Shown here in pieces: positions 27,445 through 36,805 of a stretch of 64,000 nucleotides of DNA. The notes under the pieces were generated by a model, which made no database searches, was not told the origin of the DNA, and worked only from the letters and a program-made list of their open reading frames with translations. Position 1 is the first letter of the stretch. Each line of letters opens with the position of its first letter. A program made the position numbers and the translations under genes. The DNA is from CAZADS01 sp964483985 (GTDB lineage: Bacteria; Pseudomonadota; Alphaproteobacteria; Thalassobaculales; Thalassobaculaceae), in contig CAZADS010000061.1 in NCBI GenBank assembly GCA_964483985.1, positions 62,001 through 126,000 of the forward strand. Reading direction: 5' to 3'.

Positions 27445-27474
27445 ATCTTTATCCTTCTAGTCCAAAAAATCTTA

Positions 27475-28959
27475 TTATCGTTTAGTTGGGAGACGTGGAA
27501 AATTGGGGGCTCCTCCCAAACCTGGCAACCCCGTTCCTCTAGCCAATCTATTTTGGAGTCCTGACGGTTGCTGGTTCTGATGGATGCCTAGGTTTAAGGG
27601 TTGGCTTCCCTCTGGCATCATTCCACTTCCTAAAAGGCTTTCAATTCCCTTAGTACCCCCCGATTTTCCCAATTTCTTCATCATACGGCCCATTTCTAAA
27701 TACTGCTTTAACAACCGATTAATTTCCTGAGCGGACGTTCCCGACCCAGCAGCTATTCTGCGTTTTCGTGACGCATTTAGAAGTTTAGGGTTTCTGCGTT
27801 CTTTTTTGTTCATAGACTGAATGATTGCAGCCTGACGCTTTATAATCTGGTCGTCCACACCAATTCCAGCCATTTGTTTTTTCAGTTTCCCTATCCCTGG
27901 GAGCATGGCCATCAAACCACCCAGTCCACCCATTTTAGAAACCTGCTGTAATTGGCTGAGCATATCATCTAAATCAAATCGGCCTTTTTGCATTTTTACC
28001 GCAAGGCGTTCAGCTTCTTCTATTTCTATATTTTCCGATGCGCGTTCAACGAGACCTACTACGTCACCCATTCCCAAGATTCGACTGGCTAACCGTTCCG
28101 GATGAAAGTCTTCCAACGCCTCTATTTTTTCTCCTGTTCCGAGCGCTTTTATCGGAACACCAGTAATAGACCGCATCGATAGGGCCGCTCCGCCACGTGA
28201 GTCGCCATCTATTCGCGTCAACACAATCCCTGAAATTCCCACCTGTTCTTGAAAGTTTCGTGCCGTATTTACCGCATCCTGACCAGTCAACGCATCTGCT
28301 ACTAACAACGTTTCCACAGGATTTACTAAATCTCGAATTTGGCGAATTTCGTCCATCAACCTGTGATCAACCGACATACGGCCTGCGGTATCGAGGATCA
28401 CTACATCAAAGCCTTGCAGCTTAGCAGCGATCATTGATCTCTTGGCTATTGATATCGCCGTTTCACCTTGAGCGATAGGAAGCGTCGCAACATCAATTTG
28501 TTCCCCCAAGAGCTTTAATTGTTCTTGGGCCGCGGGTCTAGTAACGTCAAGCGAAGCCATCATGACCTGTTTCTTATCCCGTCGCTTAAGCCTTGACGCT
28601 AATTTTGCTGTAGTCGTAGTTTTACCTCCACCTTGTAAACCAACCATCATAAGGGGCACAGGTGGAACTGCGTTCAATTCGATTCGAGCCGTGCCGTCAC
28701 CCAATATTTCTATCAGACTGTCATTCACTATCTTTATTACCTGCTGACCGGGCGTAATAGATCGAATAACTTCTTGGCCAATTGCACGTTCAGTTACTTT
28801 GTCAATGAAAACCTTAACGACTTCGAGCGCTACATCAGCTTCAAGTAAAGCGATCCGTACCTCCCGAAGAGCTGCTACAACGTCCCCTTCTTTTAGAGCC
28901 CCCCGACGCTTCAAACGGTCAAAAACTTCCCCAAGCCTATTTGATAAAGTGTCAAACAC
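27475..28959 (-). CDS. ffh: Signal recognition particle protein Ffh
   Basis: A 494-residue SRP54 homologue, the GTPase that binds signal sequences with 4.5S RNA. The N-domain is followed by the G-domain: P-loop GLQGGGKTTTTAKLA near residue 107, DVTRPAAQEQL, DTAGRMS and TRIDGDSRGG. The M-domain carries many methionines (QMAGIGV, MGRMMKKLGK, GSGMMPEG). Translation starts at GTG 28959-28957 with an upstream GGGG-rich stretch. Its partner FtsY is on the opposite strand 3.8 kb away. The 324-base upstream spacer contains a foldable GC-rich segment. Confidence 0.97.
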   Translation of the reverse strand: MFDTLSNRLGEVFDRLKRRGALKEGDVVAALREVRIALLEADVALEVVKVFIDKVTERAIGQEVIRSITPGQQVIKIVNDSLIEILGDGTARIELNAVPPVPLMMVGLQGGGKTTTTAKLASRLKRRDKKQVMMASLDVTRPAAQEQLKLLGEQIDVATLPIAQGETAISIAKRSMIAAKLQGFDVVILDTAGRMSVDHRLMDEIRQIRDLVNPVETLLVADALTGQDAVNTARNFQEQVGISGIVLTRIDGDSRGGAALSMRSITGVPIKALGTGEKIEALEDFHPERLASRILGMGDVVGLVERASENIEIEEAERLAVKMQKGRFDLDDMLSQLQQVSKMGGLGGLMAMLPGIGKLKKQMAGIGVDDQIIKRQAAIIQSMNKKERRNPKLLNASRKRRIAAGSGTSAQEINRLLKQYLEMGRMMKKLGKSGGTKGIESLLGSGMMPEGSQPLNLGIHQNQQPSGLQNRLARGTGLPGLGGAPNFPRLPTKR

Positions 28960-29283
28960 CTAACGCTACCCCATTGAAATTTTCAGTATTTTTAATAAAA
29001 TTTATTGAACTCACACTATTCAAACAGAGAAAGCGCCCGTGCTCGAAACTCGAGGACGGACGTAACCCGCAAAGGCCCCAACGAAACACTCCTGTTGAGA
29101 ATGGCAAAAGCCTAGGCATAATCTAATATCTAGTCAACAAAAACTTAGGCTATTCATACGTCTACTTATCAAAGGAGGTATTCTCTCTGATTATTTTAAT
29201 TCCCACTACGCGTTCGTGCCTCATGTCAGCTACTAGATACAATTTCAAATTTTTATCCTTATCTTGAAATCACGGAAGCCTTT
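28960..29283. other. 324-base gene-free spacer upstream of ffh; foldable GC-rich core
   Basis: Around 29031-29120 this spacer turns GC-rich against AT-rich surroundings. The core hairpin is CTCGA-AAC-TCGAG (29042-29054), extended outward by CCGT/ACGG after a G-G mismatch. Downstream are GCAAAGGCCCC and a GCCTAGGC palindrome (near 29110). It might be the ffh 5' leader, a small RNA or a terminator for the gene upstream. A perfect AAAGGAGGT (29171-29179) stands alone with no convincing ORF after it. I could not match it to 4.5S, 6S or a known riboswitch from memory. Confidence 0.4.
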
Positions 29284-30357
29284 TTATTTCACCGCGCAAT
29301 CAAAATCCTCACGATTCATTCCGTTTTCACAACCTATATTGATCATTTCTTCCCACGTGTTATCATCGATAGGAATTCCTTCCGCTATGCGCTTTTTGAT
29401 TGATTCCTGCTCTGGTTCCCCTGCTACTCTAACTTTATCGAACCCTTCCGCCGGATCGCTGGATTTCACATATTTTATAAGACTATCAAATTCTTGAGCA
29501 AACGACGAACCTGTTTGGAATTGATTAGGATTGATAACGATTGTCAGCATGTTATTCCGGATAGTATCTCCGGTATTTAATTCGGGTCTTGCAGTACCAC
29601 CGCCCGGCAAACCACCCGCCAGCAAATCGCATAATAGAGCTAAACCGTACCCTTTATGTTCACCAAAGGAAATTATCGCGCCCATAGGATCTCTAAAAAT
29701 AACGCCTGGATCATCCGTCAATTTACCATTCGGTCCTACGAGTGCATCTCCCATTGGCATTTTTTTCTCACTGTAATACGCCACTCTAACTTTCCCGTGA
29801 GCAACCCTACTCGTAGCCATATCAAGCACCATCATAGGGGTTTTTTTCGTAGCAGGAATAGCGGTACAATAAGGATTTGTCGAATATCTCGCCTCATAAC
29901 CACCGTAAGGTGCGACATAGGGCTGATGGCCCGTTGCATTGACATAATGGATTGAAATAAACCCCGCACGGGCACACATTTCCCCCCAGGCGCCAATGCG
30001 CCCAAGATGGTGCACATTGCGCAATCCAACGATAGCTGCTCCTTGACGCTTAGTTTTATCAATGGCTATTTCCATGGCCTCTCGTCCTACGGTTTGGCCA
30101 TATCCCATATTTCCATCCAGCAGAAGATAAACACCGTTATCTGTAATTAACGACGCTTTAGCTCCTGGATTCATGGTGCCTGCTAGGGCATGCTTGACGT
30201 AGCGAGGCACTAAACCAACACCATGACTATCGTGACCCATCAAATTAGCCTCTACAAGGTTGTCGGCAATCGAAATCGCTTCATCTATTTCACTACCTGC
30301 GGTCTGCATCATCCTAGTTACAACCGCAGCCAGCGCCTCATGTTCAACAATAACCAC
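29284..30357 (-). CDS. Malate/L-lactate dehydrogenase family (Ldh2-type) oxidoreductase
   Basis: A 357-residue NAD(P)-dependent oxidoreductase of the Ldh2 family, a fold distinct from Rossmann dehydrogenases. Relatives act on malate, lactate, ureidoglycolate, 2,3-diketo-L-gulonate or sulfolactate. It shows MGHDSHGVGLVPRYV near residue 40, NGYGQTVGREAMEIA, VHHLGRIGAWGE, MVLDMATSRVAHGKV, and GEHKGYGLALLCDLLAGGL. The substrate cannot be chosen from sequence. It diverges from dapF and lies upstream of the ffh spacer. Length is normal for the family. Confidence 0.9.
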   Translation of the reverse strand: MVIVEHEALAAVVTRMMQTAGSEIDEAISIADNLVEANLMGHDSHGVGLVPRYVKHALAGTMNPGAKASLITDNGVYLLLDGNMGYGQTVGREAMEIAIDKTKRQGAAIVGLRNVHHLGRIGAWGEMCARAGFISIHYVNATGHQPYVAPYGGYEARYSTNPYCTAIPATKKTPMMVLDMATSRVAHGKVRVAYYSEKKMPMGDALVGPNGKLTDDPGVIFRDPMGAIISFGEHKGYGLALLCDLLAGGLPGGGTARPELNTGDTIRNNMLTIVINPNQFQTGSSFAQEFDSLIKYVKSSDPAEGFDKVRVAGEPEQESIKKRIAEGIPIDDNTWEEMINIGCENGMNREDFDCAVK

Positions 30358-30496
30358 GTCTTCTCCCCATCATTGAATACATCAAATTTTAGGGAGACTA
30401 TAGAAAATCAGTCCCGATGCCAAATGAGCAGACTCGAGCCTTATATATTTATTGTTTATTGGCGCGAGCGTGATAAATGATTATACCTACTTGGCT

Positions 30497-31312
30497 ATGA
30501 GAATCTCTTTCACAAAAATGCACGCGTTAGGAAATGACTTTGTAATCATAGATGGCAGAGAATTAGAACCGCCTTTGAATATAGAAAATTATAGAACTAT
30601 ATCCGATCGAAGGCGCGGTGTCGGTTTCGACCAGTTACTTACTCTCCTACCTCCTCGCCAAAATGGTGATATATTCATGCGTATCCATAATTCCGATGGA
30701 AGCGAAGCCGAAGCTTGTGGAAACGGAACCCGCTGTGTGGCATCAATGTTGATGAGTCAATATGGAATAAAATCAATCACGATCGAAACCTTGTCGGGAG
30801 CACTAAATTGCACACTTTCGAAAGCAAACCAAGTTACCGTCGACATGGGGAAAGTGTTACTTAATTGGTCTGACATACCATTGCTGTCAAAAACCGAAAC
30901 TTTAAATGTACGCTTAAAAGACGCGCCTTTTAATAATTGTTCCTGCGTAAATATTGGCAACCCTCATGCCGTGTTCTTCGCACCCGACATAGAATCGATT
31001 TGTTTAGAAAAAATTGGCCCTGTTCTGGAAAATGATATCATGTTCCCCGACCGTGCCAATATCGAGTTTGTGAAAATAATTTCTGAAACCAAAATTCGTA
31101 TGCGTGTTTGGGAGCGAGGCGTTGGTATAACTCCCGCGTGCGGTTCTGGTGCTTGTGCTGCCGTTGTTTGTTCGGTGCGCCGCGGTTTAACTAATCGAAA
31201 AACAAAAGTTCTACTGGATGGAGGAGTACTTGACATTGAATGGTTGGAAAACAACCACATCTTAATGACTGGGCCAACAGAAGTTAGCTTTACTGGTACC
31301 TTCGTTCTATGA
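30497..31312 (+). CDS. dapF: Diaminopimelate epimerase
   Basis: A 272-residue cofactor-independent epimerase converting LL- to meso-diaminopimelate for lysine and peptidoglycan. The two catalytic cysteines are in the EACGNGTRC segment and PACGSGAC, and FTKMHALGNDFVIIDG opens the protein. I start at ATG 30497, because the in-frame upstream ATG (30452) adds 15 residues unlike the family. Its own short divergent spacer (30358-30496) probably holds the promoter. dapB and asd elsewhere in the window serve the same pathway. Confidence 0.97.
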   Translation: MRISFTKMHALGNDFVIIDGRELEPPLNIENYRTISDRRRGVGFDQLLTLLPPRQNGDIFMRIHNSDGSEAEACGNGTRCVASMLMSQYGIKSITIETLSGALNCTLSKANQVTVDMGKVLLNWSDIPLLSKTETLNVRLKDAPFNNCSCVNIGNPHAVFFAPDIESICLEKIGPVLENDIMFPDRANIEFVKIISETKIRMRVWERGVGITPACGSGACAAVVCSVRRGLTNRKTKVLLDGGVLDIEWLENNHILMTGPTEVSFTGTFVL

Positions 31313-31487
31313 AACCAGATTGTCACCCAGGTTTCACTAACAACTACTAACCCAATAAATCTTAATTGAGTTATAAATCAATAATGAAATCGTCGAATCA
31401 AAGTTCTGGCCATGTGTTAGCTCGAAAAATGACCTTCTTAACAGAAGAACGCTTGCTTTTAGTTCCATTTATCTCCATCTGTAGTAA

Positions 31488-32762
31488 ATGAGCGACCAGA
31501 CCAAAACATGTAATGACATCCAGACGTTCGGCTGTAGATTAAACGCGTTTGAATCAGAAATTATTCGGAAACATTTATCAAATTCGTCTAAACGGCATCG
31601 AATCATTTTTAACACTTGTGCTGTTACTGCAGAAGCAGAACGACAAGCTAGACAAGCTATACGTAGAGCAAAAAGAGACCACCCAGAAGCTGAAATTGTA
31701 GTTACTGGATGCGCGGCTCAGATAGATCCCGACAGCTTCAAAGCAATGCCTGAGGTTCACCGGGTGGTTGGGAACGAAGAAAAATTACTCGCTACGGCTT
31801 GGAACGAAAATCCACGTGCTTCGACTTTAGTTAATGATATAATGTCCGTGAATAAAACAGCACCGCAGTTAATTCAAGGTTTTGATCATAGGGCCCGAGC
31901 GTTTGTTCAAGTCCAACAAGGATGTAGCCACCGATGTACCTTCTGTATAATACCTTTTGGAAGAGGGAATAGTCGCTCCGTTTCCTTCGATCAGATTGTC
32001 CAACAATCGAAAATTCTCGTAAAAAAAGGTTACCATGAAATCGTTTTAACCGGCATTAATATTACCTCTTATGGTTTAGATTTACCAATCAAGTCCAGCT
32101 TAGGCATACTTATCCGCGATTTATTAAAAGCTTTACCCGAGTTGCCTCGACTCAGATTGTCTTCGATCGATCCTTCTGATCTTGACAATGAGTTATTACA
32201 GTTGATCAAACGCGAACCCCGGTTGATGCCTCATTTACATCTAAGTGTGCAAGCGGGAAATAATATTATATTGAAAAGAATGAAAAGAAGGCATTTACGA
32301 GAAGACGTCATCGAATTGGCCAAACTACTCCGAAAATTGCGACCAGATATAGTGTTTGGCGCAGACTTAATTGCTGGTTTTCCAACAGAGACTGAATCTA
32401 TGTTCCGTCAAACTTTATCGTTAGTCGAAGAGGTAGGCTTCATTTATTTGCACGTGTTTCCATATTCTCCAAGAAAAGGCACGCCAGCCGCTCGAATGCC
32501 ACAATTACCGAAAAATGTCCGAAAAAACCGGGCCCTCCAATTGCGGGATTTGGGGGAAAAACTGCTATTAAGCCACACAAACAAACAAGTTGGAAAAATG
32601 AACCAAGCCTTAATCGAGCAGGGTTCATGGGGTCGGACCGAGCATTTTACACCGGTTTTTGTGGAGGGTGACAATGCACCCGGGTCTATTGTTGATGTGA
32701 TCATAAGTCACGCCTCGAATGGAAGTCTCCGTGGTTTTTCACAGAATACGGAGACCCAATGA
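31488..32762 (+). CDS. mtaB: tRNA methylthiotransferase MtaB
   Basis: A 424-residue radical-SAM methylthiotransferase of the MtaB type, which converts t6A37 to ms2t6A37 in tRNAs reading ANN codons. The N-terminal cluster domain starts TFGCRLNAFESEI with further cysteines in NTCAVTAEAERQ and VVTGCAAQ. The radical-SAM motif is CSHRCTFC in QGCSHRCTFCIIPFGRG, and a TRAM-like C-terminus ends the protein. MiaB is excluded by the N-terminal signature. Its stop overlaps the ftsY start (ATGA), so the two genes are translationally coupled, an order conserved in alphaproteobacteria. Confidence 0.95.
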   Translation: MSDQTKTCNDIQTFGCRLNAFESEIIRKHLSNSSKRHRIIFNTCAVTAEAERQARQAIRRAKRDHPEAEIVVTGCAAQIDPDSFKAMPEVHRVVGNEEKLLATAWNENPRASTLVNDIMSVNKTAPQLIQGFDHRARAFVQVQQGCSHRCTFCIIPFGRGNSRSVSFDQIVQQSKILVKKGYHEIVLTGINITSYGLDLPIKSSLGILIRDLLKALPELPRLRLSSIDPSDLDNELLQLIKREPRLMPHLHLSVQAGNNIILKRMKRRHLREDVIELAKLLRKLRPDIVFGADLIAGFPTETESMFRQTLSLVEEVGFIYLHVFPYSPRKGTPAARMPQLPKNVRKNRALQLRDLGEKLLLSHTNKQVGKMNQALIEQGSWGRTEHFTPVFVEGDNAPGSIVDVIISHASNGSLRGFSQNTETQ

Positions 32763-33703
32763 GTGAGGACACAAATCAACCCAAATCAGTTAGCTGGTTT
32801 CTTCGCTTAAAGCGGGGGCTCGCGCGGTCTTCTGATAAGCTTTCCAATGGAATAACCGCGCTTTTACTTCATAAAAAAATTGACCAAAACACCTTGGACC
32901 ATCTTCAAGACCTTCTGATTTCTGCAGATCTAGGAGTGGGAACGGCAGAGCAGTTGACGAAGAATATAGCTCATCACAAATTTGAAAATGAAATTACGGA
33001 CCATGAAGTACGACAAATTCTTGCATTTAACATGGCCAGAATGCTTGAACCATTTGCTAAACCATTAAATATCATTTCCGCCGCTAGGCCACATGTTACT
33101 CTTGTCTGTGGCGTTAACGGAAGCGGGAAAACTACTACCATTGGCAAACTTGCGCATCAATGGAAGCGGGACGGCAAAACGGTTGTACTTGCAGCGGGCG
33201 ATACGTTTCGCGCTGCAGCTGTTGAACAGTTAGAAATTTGGGGTAACCGAACTGGAGCGCCAGTCATTGCAAAACCGCAAGGTTCTGACCCAGCTGCTTT
33301 AGCGTTCGACTCTCTAATTCAAGCGAAACAACTTAATGCCGACATTCTACTGATCGATACAGCTGGTCGCCTTCAAAATAAAAGCCAACTTATGGATGAG
33401 CTAACTAAAATTGTTCGAGTTTTAAAAAAACAAAACCCGGAAGCTCCACACGATTGCGTTCTGGTTCTGGATGGAACTGTTGGGCAAAACGCCCATAATC
33501 AAGTAAAAGTTTTTCGAGAGTGTGTTGATGTTTCGGGTCTCGTTGTGACGAAACTCGACGGTTCTGCACGGGGCGGTGTTGTGATAGCTTTAACTCAGGA
33601 ATTTGGACTTCCTCTCCATGCAATAGGCGTTGGAGAAGAGATAGATGATCTGCAACCATTCGAGGCAGTGCCGTTTGCACAAAATCTCATGGGTCTAAAT
33701 TAG
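32759..33703 (+). CDS. ftsY: Signal recognition particle receptor FtsY (NG domain)
   Basis: A 314-residue SRP receptor that binds Ffh at the membrane through matching GTPases. It has the N-domain helix bundle, the P-loop GVNGSGKTTTIGKLA, AAGDTFRAAAVEQL, DTAGRLQNKSQLMDEL and TKLDGSARGG. It lacks the long acidic A-domain of E. coli FtsY, so membrane contact would rely on the N-terminal amphipathic helix, as in many alphaproteobacteria. It overlaps mtaB by 4 bases. Confidence 0.97.
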   Translation: MSEDTNQPKSVSWFLRLKRGLARSSDKLSNGITALLLHKKIDQNTLDHLQDLLISADLGVGTAEQLTKNIAHHKFENEITDHEVRQILAFNMARMLEPFAKPLNIISAARPHVTLVCGVNGSGKTTTIGKLAHQWKRDGKTVVLAAGDTFRAAAVEQLEIWGNRTGAPVIAKPQGSDPAALAFDSLIQAKQLNADILLIDTAGRLQNKSQLMDELTKIVRVLKKQNPEAPHDCVLVLDGTVGQNAHNQVKVFRECVDVSGLVVTKLDGSARGGVVIALTQEFGLPLHAIGVGEEIDDLQPFEAVPFAQNLMGLN

Positions 33704-33802
33704 ACGCAAATCCCACGCTTTGGGAAATTCAATTGAATAGACGGATAACATACCAACAGCTCCTAAAAACAAGCTCTCCGTACAAAAATTAAGGACAGAG
33801 TC

Positions 33803-34855
33803 ATGGGAAGTATAGGGGAACAATCGACGGTCAAAAATACACTCGACTTCTATAACCGTCTTTCAAAAAAAAAGATGGCACCACTTTGGGAAGTTCTTAG
33901 TGACTTGGTAACTCCAGAACCTGCTTCAATTTGTGTCCCAACCTTATGGCAATACAGAGATATCCGTCCATTAATTATGGAAGCGGGATCATTTATTACC
34001 GCCAAAGAAGCGGAAAGGCGAGTCTTGATACTTGAAAATCCGGGATTACTCGGTCAGTCTCGCATTACGCGATCACTATATGCCGGCCTTCAACTAATCC
34101 TCCCCAATGAACTTGCCCCAAGCCATCGACACACACAATCAGCGCTACGATTCGTAATCGAAGGGAAAGGAGCCTATACCACGGTCGGAGGCGAAAGAAC
34201 AAATATGCTCCCGGGTGATTTTATTATCACTCCACAATGGTCCTGGCATGAACATGGAAATGATTCCGACGAGCCAATGGTGTGGCTTGACGGACTGGAC
34301 ATACCCATAGTTCAGCTTTTTGAAGCAAGTTTTGCGGAGGTCGGATCAAACCAACATCAAATACCGTCAAGACCGGCCGGGGATTCATTGGCACGGTTTG
34401 GTTCTGGCTTGTTGCCGGTTGATCATCCTAAAAAAGCGATGACTTCACCGGTGTTTAACTATCCTTACGAACGGACCCGGGAAGCATTGGAAAATATGCG
34501 AAAACTAAATGAATGGGACCCATGCCATGGGTTAAAAATGAAATACATAAATCCCGTCACAGGCGAATATGCTATGCCAACCATTGCAGTATTTATGCAA
34601 CTCCTACCCCAAGGCTTTAAAACCAACAATTACCGTTCAACCGACGGAACCGTTTATGTATGTGTGGAAGGAAATGGTCGTACAGTTGCCGGTGACAGAA
34701 CTTTCGTTTGGGAGCGACACGATACTTTCGTTATTCCTAGTTGGCATAAACACTTTCATGAAACGGAGGAAACTGATGCTGTTTTATTCAGTTTCTCCGA
34801 CCGAGCTCTCCAAGAAAAAATCGGACTTTGGCGAGAAGATAGATTTGAAGATTGA
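33803..34855 (+). CDS. Gentisate 1,2-dioxygenase
   Basis: A 350-residue bicupin Fe(II) dioxygenase that opens the ring of gentisate to maleylpyruvate. The N-terminal cupin carries SHRHTQSALRFVIEG (the metal histidines and the RFVIEGKGAYTTV strand) and a WSWHEHGN segment; the C-terminal cupin has the WHKHFHE segment. The opening WQYRDIRPLIMEAG matches family members. No maleylpyruvate isomerase or hydrolase is adjacent, so the rest of the pathway must lie elsewhere, or the enzyme may prefer another hydroxybenzoate such as salicylate or 1-hydroxy-2-naphthoate. GGACAGAG precedes the start. Confidence 0.9.
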   Translation: MGSIGEQSTVKNTLDFYNRLSKKKMAPLWEVLSDLVTPEPASICVPTLWQYRDIRPLIMEAGSFITAKEAERRVLILENPGLLGQSRITRSLYAGLQLILPNELAPSHRHTQSALRFVIEGKGAYTTVGGERTNMLPGDFIITPQWSWHEHGNDSDEPMVWLDGLDIPIVQLFEASFAEVGSNQHQIPSRPAGDSLARFGSGLLPVDHPKKAMTSPVFNYPYERTREALENMRKLNEWDPCHGLKMKYINPVTGEYAMPTIAVFMQLLPQGFKTNNYRSTDGTVYVCVEGNGRTVAGDRTFVWERHDTFVIPSWHKHFHETEETDAVLFSFSDRALQEKIGLWREDRFED

Positions 34856-34976
34856 AGAACTTAGACAATTCACTTTTTAGAATTATTCATTAACTAACAG
34901 TGATGGAAAACACTTTTCTCGCACTCAAAAACCAGCGTTAGGCAAAACTTGTTACTCTTAAATAAAAGGATGTTTT

Positions 34977-35771
34977 ATGGCTCTCCGAATTTCCACGTGG
35001 AATATTAATAGTGTCCGGCTACGTCAAAACTTAATACTACGGTTTTTACGGGAAAAAAAACCGGATATTCTATGTTTGCAAGAGACAAAATGCCCAAACG
35101 ATCAGTTTCCCTGTAAAGTGTTCATCGACGCTGGATACGAGCATATATTCTTTGAGGGGATGAAATCCTATAACGGTGTCGCTATTATATCCCGCTTGCC
35201 TTTAACATCCGTATCCAGCATTGAGTGGGCAGGAAGAAAAGACTGTCGTCATATTTCGGCGATCACGGATGATGGACTGGAATTACATAATTTTTATGTG
35301 CCAGCCGGTGGGGATGAACCCGATCCACAAAAAAATGAAAAGTTTGGACACAAATTATTATTTTTAGAGGAATTGAGAGCTTGGTTTAAAAATAATCGCT
35401 CCACAAATTGTCCGATGATTTTGGTTGGGGATCTTAACATTGCTCCATTGGAGCATGACGTTTGGTCGCACAAACAACTTTTGAAAGTTGTTTCTCACAC
35501 CCCAATCGAGGTTGAACTGTTAGTATCATTGCAAAACGACTTACAATGGATAGATACCGTTCGTTATTTAGTACCAGAACCACAAAAACTTTTCAGCTGG
35601 TGGAGTTATAGGGCAAAAGATTGGTCTACCGCAGACAAAGGGCGGCGACTAGACCATATTTGGGTCACCGAACCGCTTAAAAATCGGATTATTTCTTCGT
35701 CGATACTAAGATCCGCGCGGGATTGGGAAAAACCCTCTGATCATGTGCCAGTTACAACTGATTTTTCTTAA
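34977..35771 (+). CDS. xth: Exodeoxyribonuclease III (AP endonuclease)
   Basis: A 264-residue EEP-fold nuclease: it cuts 5' of abasic sites and trims 3' ends in base excision repair. The motifs are RISTWNINSVRLR, LCLQETKCPND, YNGVAI, VGDLNIAPLEHD, and the catalytic closing SDHVPVTTDF. Length and motifs are standard. It converges on denD with a 26-base gap and faces no obvious partner; the endonuclease III gene nth is 8 kb away. Confidence 0.96.
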   Translation: MALRISTWNINSVRLRQNLILRFLREKKPDILCLQETKCPNDQFPCKVFIDAGYEHIFFEGMKSYNGVAIISRLPLTSVSSIEWAGRKDCRHISAITDDGLELHNFYVPAGGDEPDPQKNEKFGHKLLFLEELRAWFKNNRSTNCPMILVGDLNIAPLEHDVWSHKQLLKVVSHTPIEVELLVSLQNDLQWIDTVRYLVPEPQKLFSWWSYRAKDWSTADKGRRLDHIWVTEPLKNRIISSSILRSARDWEKPSDHVPVTTDFS

Positions 35772-35797
35772 ACGCCAAAAGGGCCCAAAACACCAAA

Positions 35798-36790
35798 TTA
35801 TCGAACAAATGACCCGTTGAGCTCATCCTCTACAAAAGCTTCAATTATTTCTTCCATGGAACTGTCACGTATAAATCCAAGCTTCTTAGCTTTCTTGGTG
35901 TCAAAGTCTGCTGGCCAACCATTAACTATTTGTTGAATAAAGGGATCAGGTTGCCAATCAATTCTATTAGCAACACCTTTACCAGCAACTTTTTCAAGGG
36001 CATCCGCCATAGATTTAATTGTCATAGAAAATCCTGGAAGGGTAACTTCACGTGACGGACCCCAATCGACCTCCGTAAGATTATGTGCTCGCACTACGTT
36101 TTCGATAATAGCACGAGGTGACGCCAAAAACATTCGAGATTCAGGAGTTACCGGGCAAATGGCACGATATCCTTGCAGGGGCTCGCGTATTATAGAACTT
36201 GCGAAAGTGGATGCAGCCTTGTTGGGTTTACCCGGTCTAACAACTACTGTGGGAAATCGAAGAGCCCGCCCGTCTACAAATCCCTTTCGGCTATAATCAG
36301 TTAGCAAAAGTTCGCCAATGACTTTTTGAGTTCCGTACGAAGTCTGTGGTGTCCGCGCTGTCATATCAACAATAGTTGAAGGTGTATCTCCCCCGAAAGC
36401 TGCGCAAGAACTTGCGAATATCACTTTGGGTCTTGTGCCATATTCTCGGCAAATTTCCAAAATCGATCTAGTAGAATCCAAATTTACAGACATACCAAGA
36501 TCAAAATCTTCTTCCGCCCCGGCGCTAACAATCGCTGCGAGGTGGAATACACTATTTGTGTCCGCTGGAATCGCTGCTCGCAATAAGTCTGGATTCGTAA
36601 TGTCACCAGTTAAAACTGAAACCCGCGGATCATTAGCCAGTTCTGGCAATGGCTCATTAATATCCAGTAAAATTAATCGCCCAATACCCGAAGAAATACC
36701 GGATTTTCCAGATAGTTCATTAGCACTCAAAAGTCTCCGAGCCAGCTTTTGTCCTAAAAAACCTGAAGCGCCTGTAATTGTTACATTCAT
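35798..36790 (-). CDS. denD: D-erythronate dehydrogenase-like NAD-dependent epimerase/dehydratase
   Basis: A 330-residue extended short-chain dehydrogenase. It has the NAD motif TGASGFLG at residues 6-13, and the catalytic Tyr and Lys in SYGTQKVIGELLL. DenD oxidises D-erythronate to 2-oxo-tetronate, and the segments PETSYGTQK-like, FPTVVVRPGKPNKAAS and SPRAIIENVVRAHNL resemble that group. Adjacency to otnI (15-base gap, same strand) and otnK is strong support for this role. Another sugar-acid dehydrogenase in the family remains possible. Confidence 0.83.
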   Translation of the reverse strand: MNVTITGASGFLGQKLARRLLSANELSGKSGISSGIGRLILLDINEPLPELANDPRVSVLTGDITNPDLLRAAIPADTNSVFHLAAIVSAGAEEDFDLGMSVNLDSTRSILEICREYGTRPKVIFASSCAAFGGDTPSTIVDMTARTPQTSYGTQKVIGELLLTDYSRKGFVDGRALRFPTVVVRPGKPNKAASTFASSIIREPLQGYRAICPVTPESRMFLASPRAIIENVVRAHNLTEVDWGPSREVTLPGFSMTIKSMADALEKVAGKGVANRIDWQPDPFIQQIVNGWPADFDTKKAKKLGFIRDSSMEEIIEAFVEDELNGSFVR

Positions 36791-36805
36791 GAATTTCTAT
36801 CCTTA

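Noticed and set aside
29031..29120. Possible tRNA or 4.5S RNA in the ffh spacer
   Set aside because: No acceptor-stem pairing or proper T-arm, and the conserved 4.5S tetraloop region (GGAAGGAAGCAGC-like) is missing.
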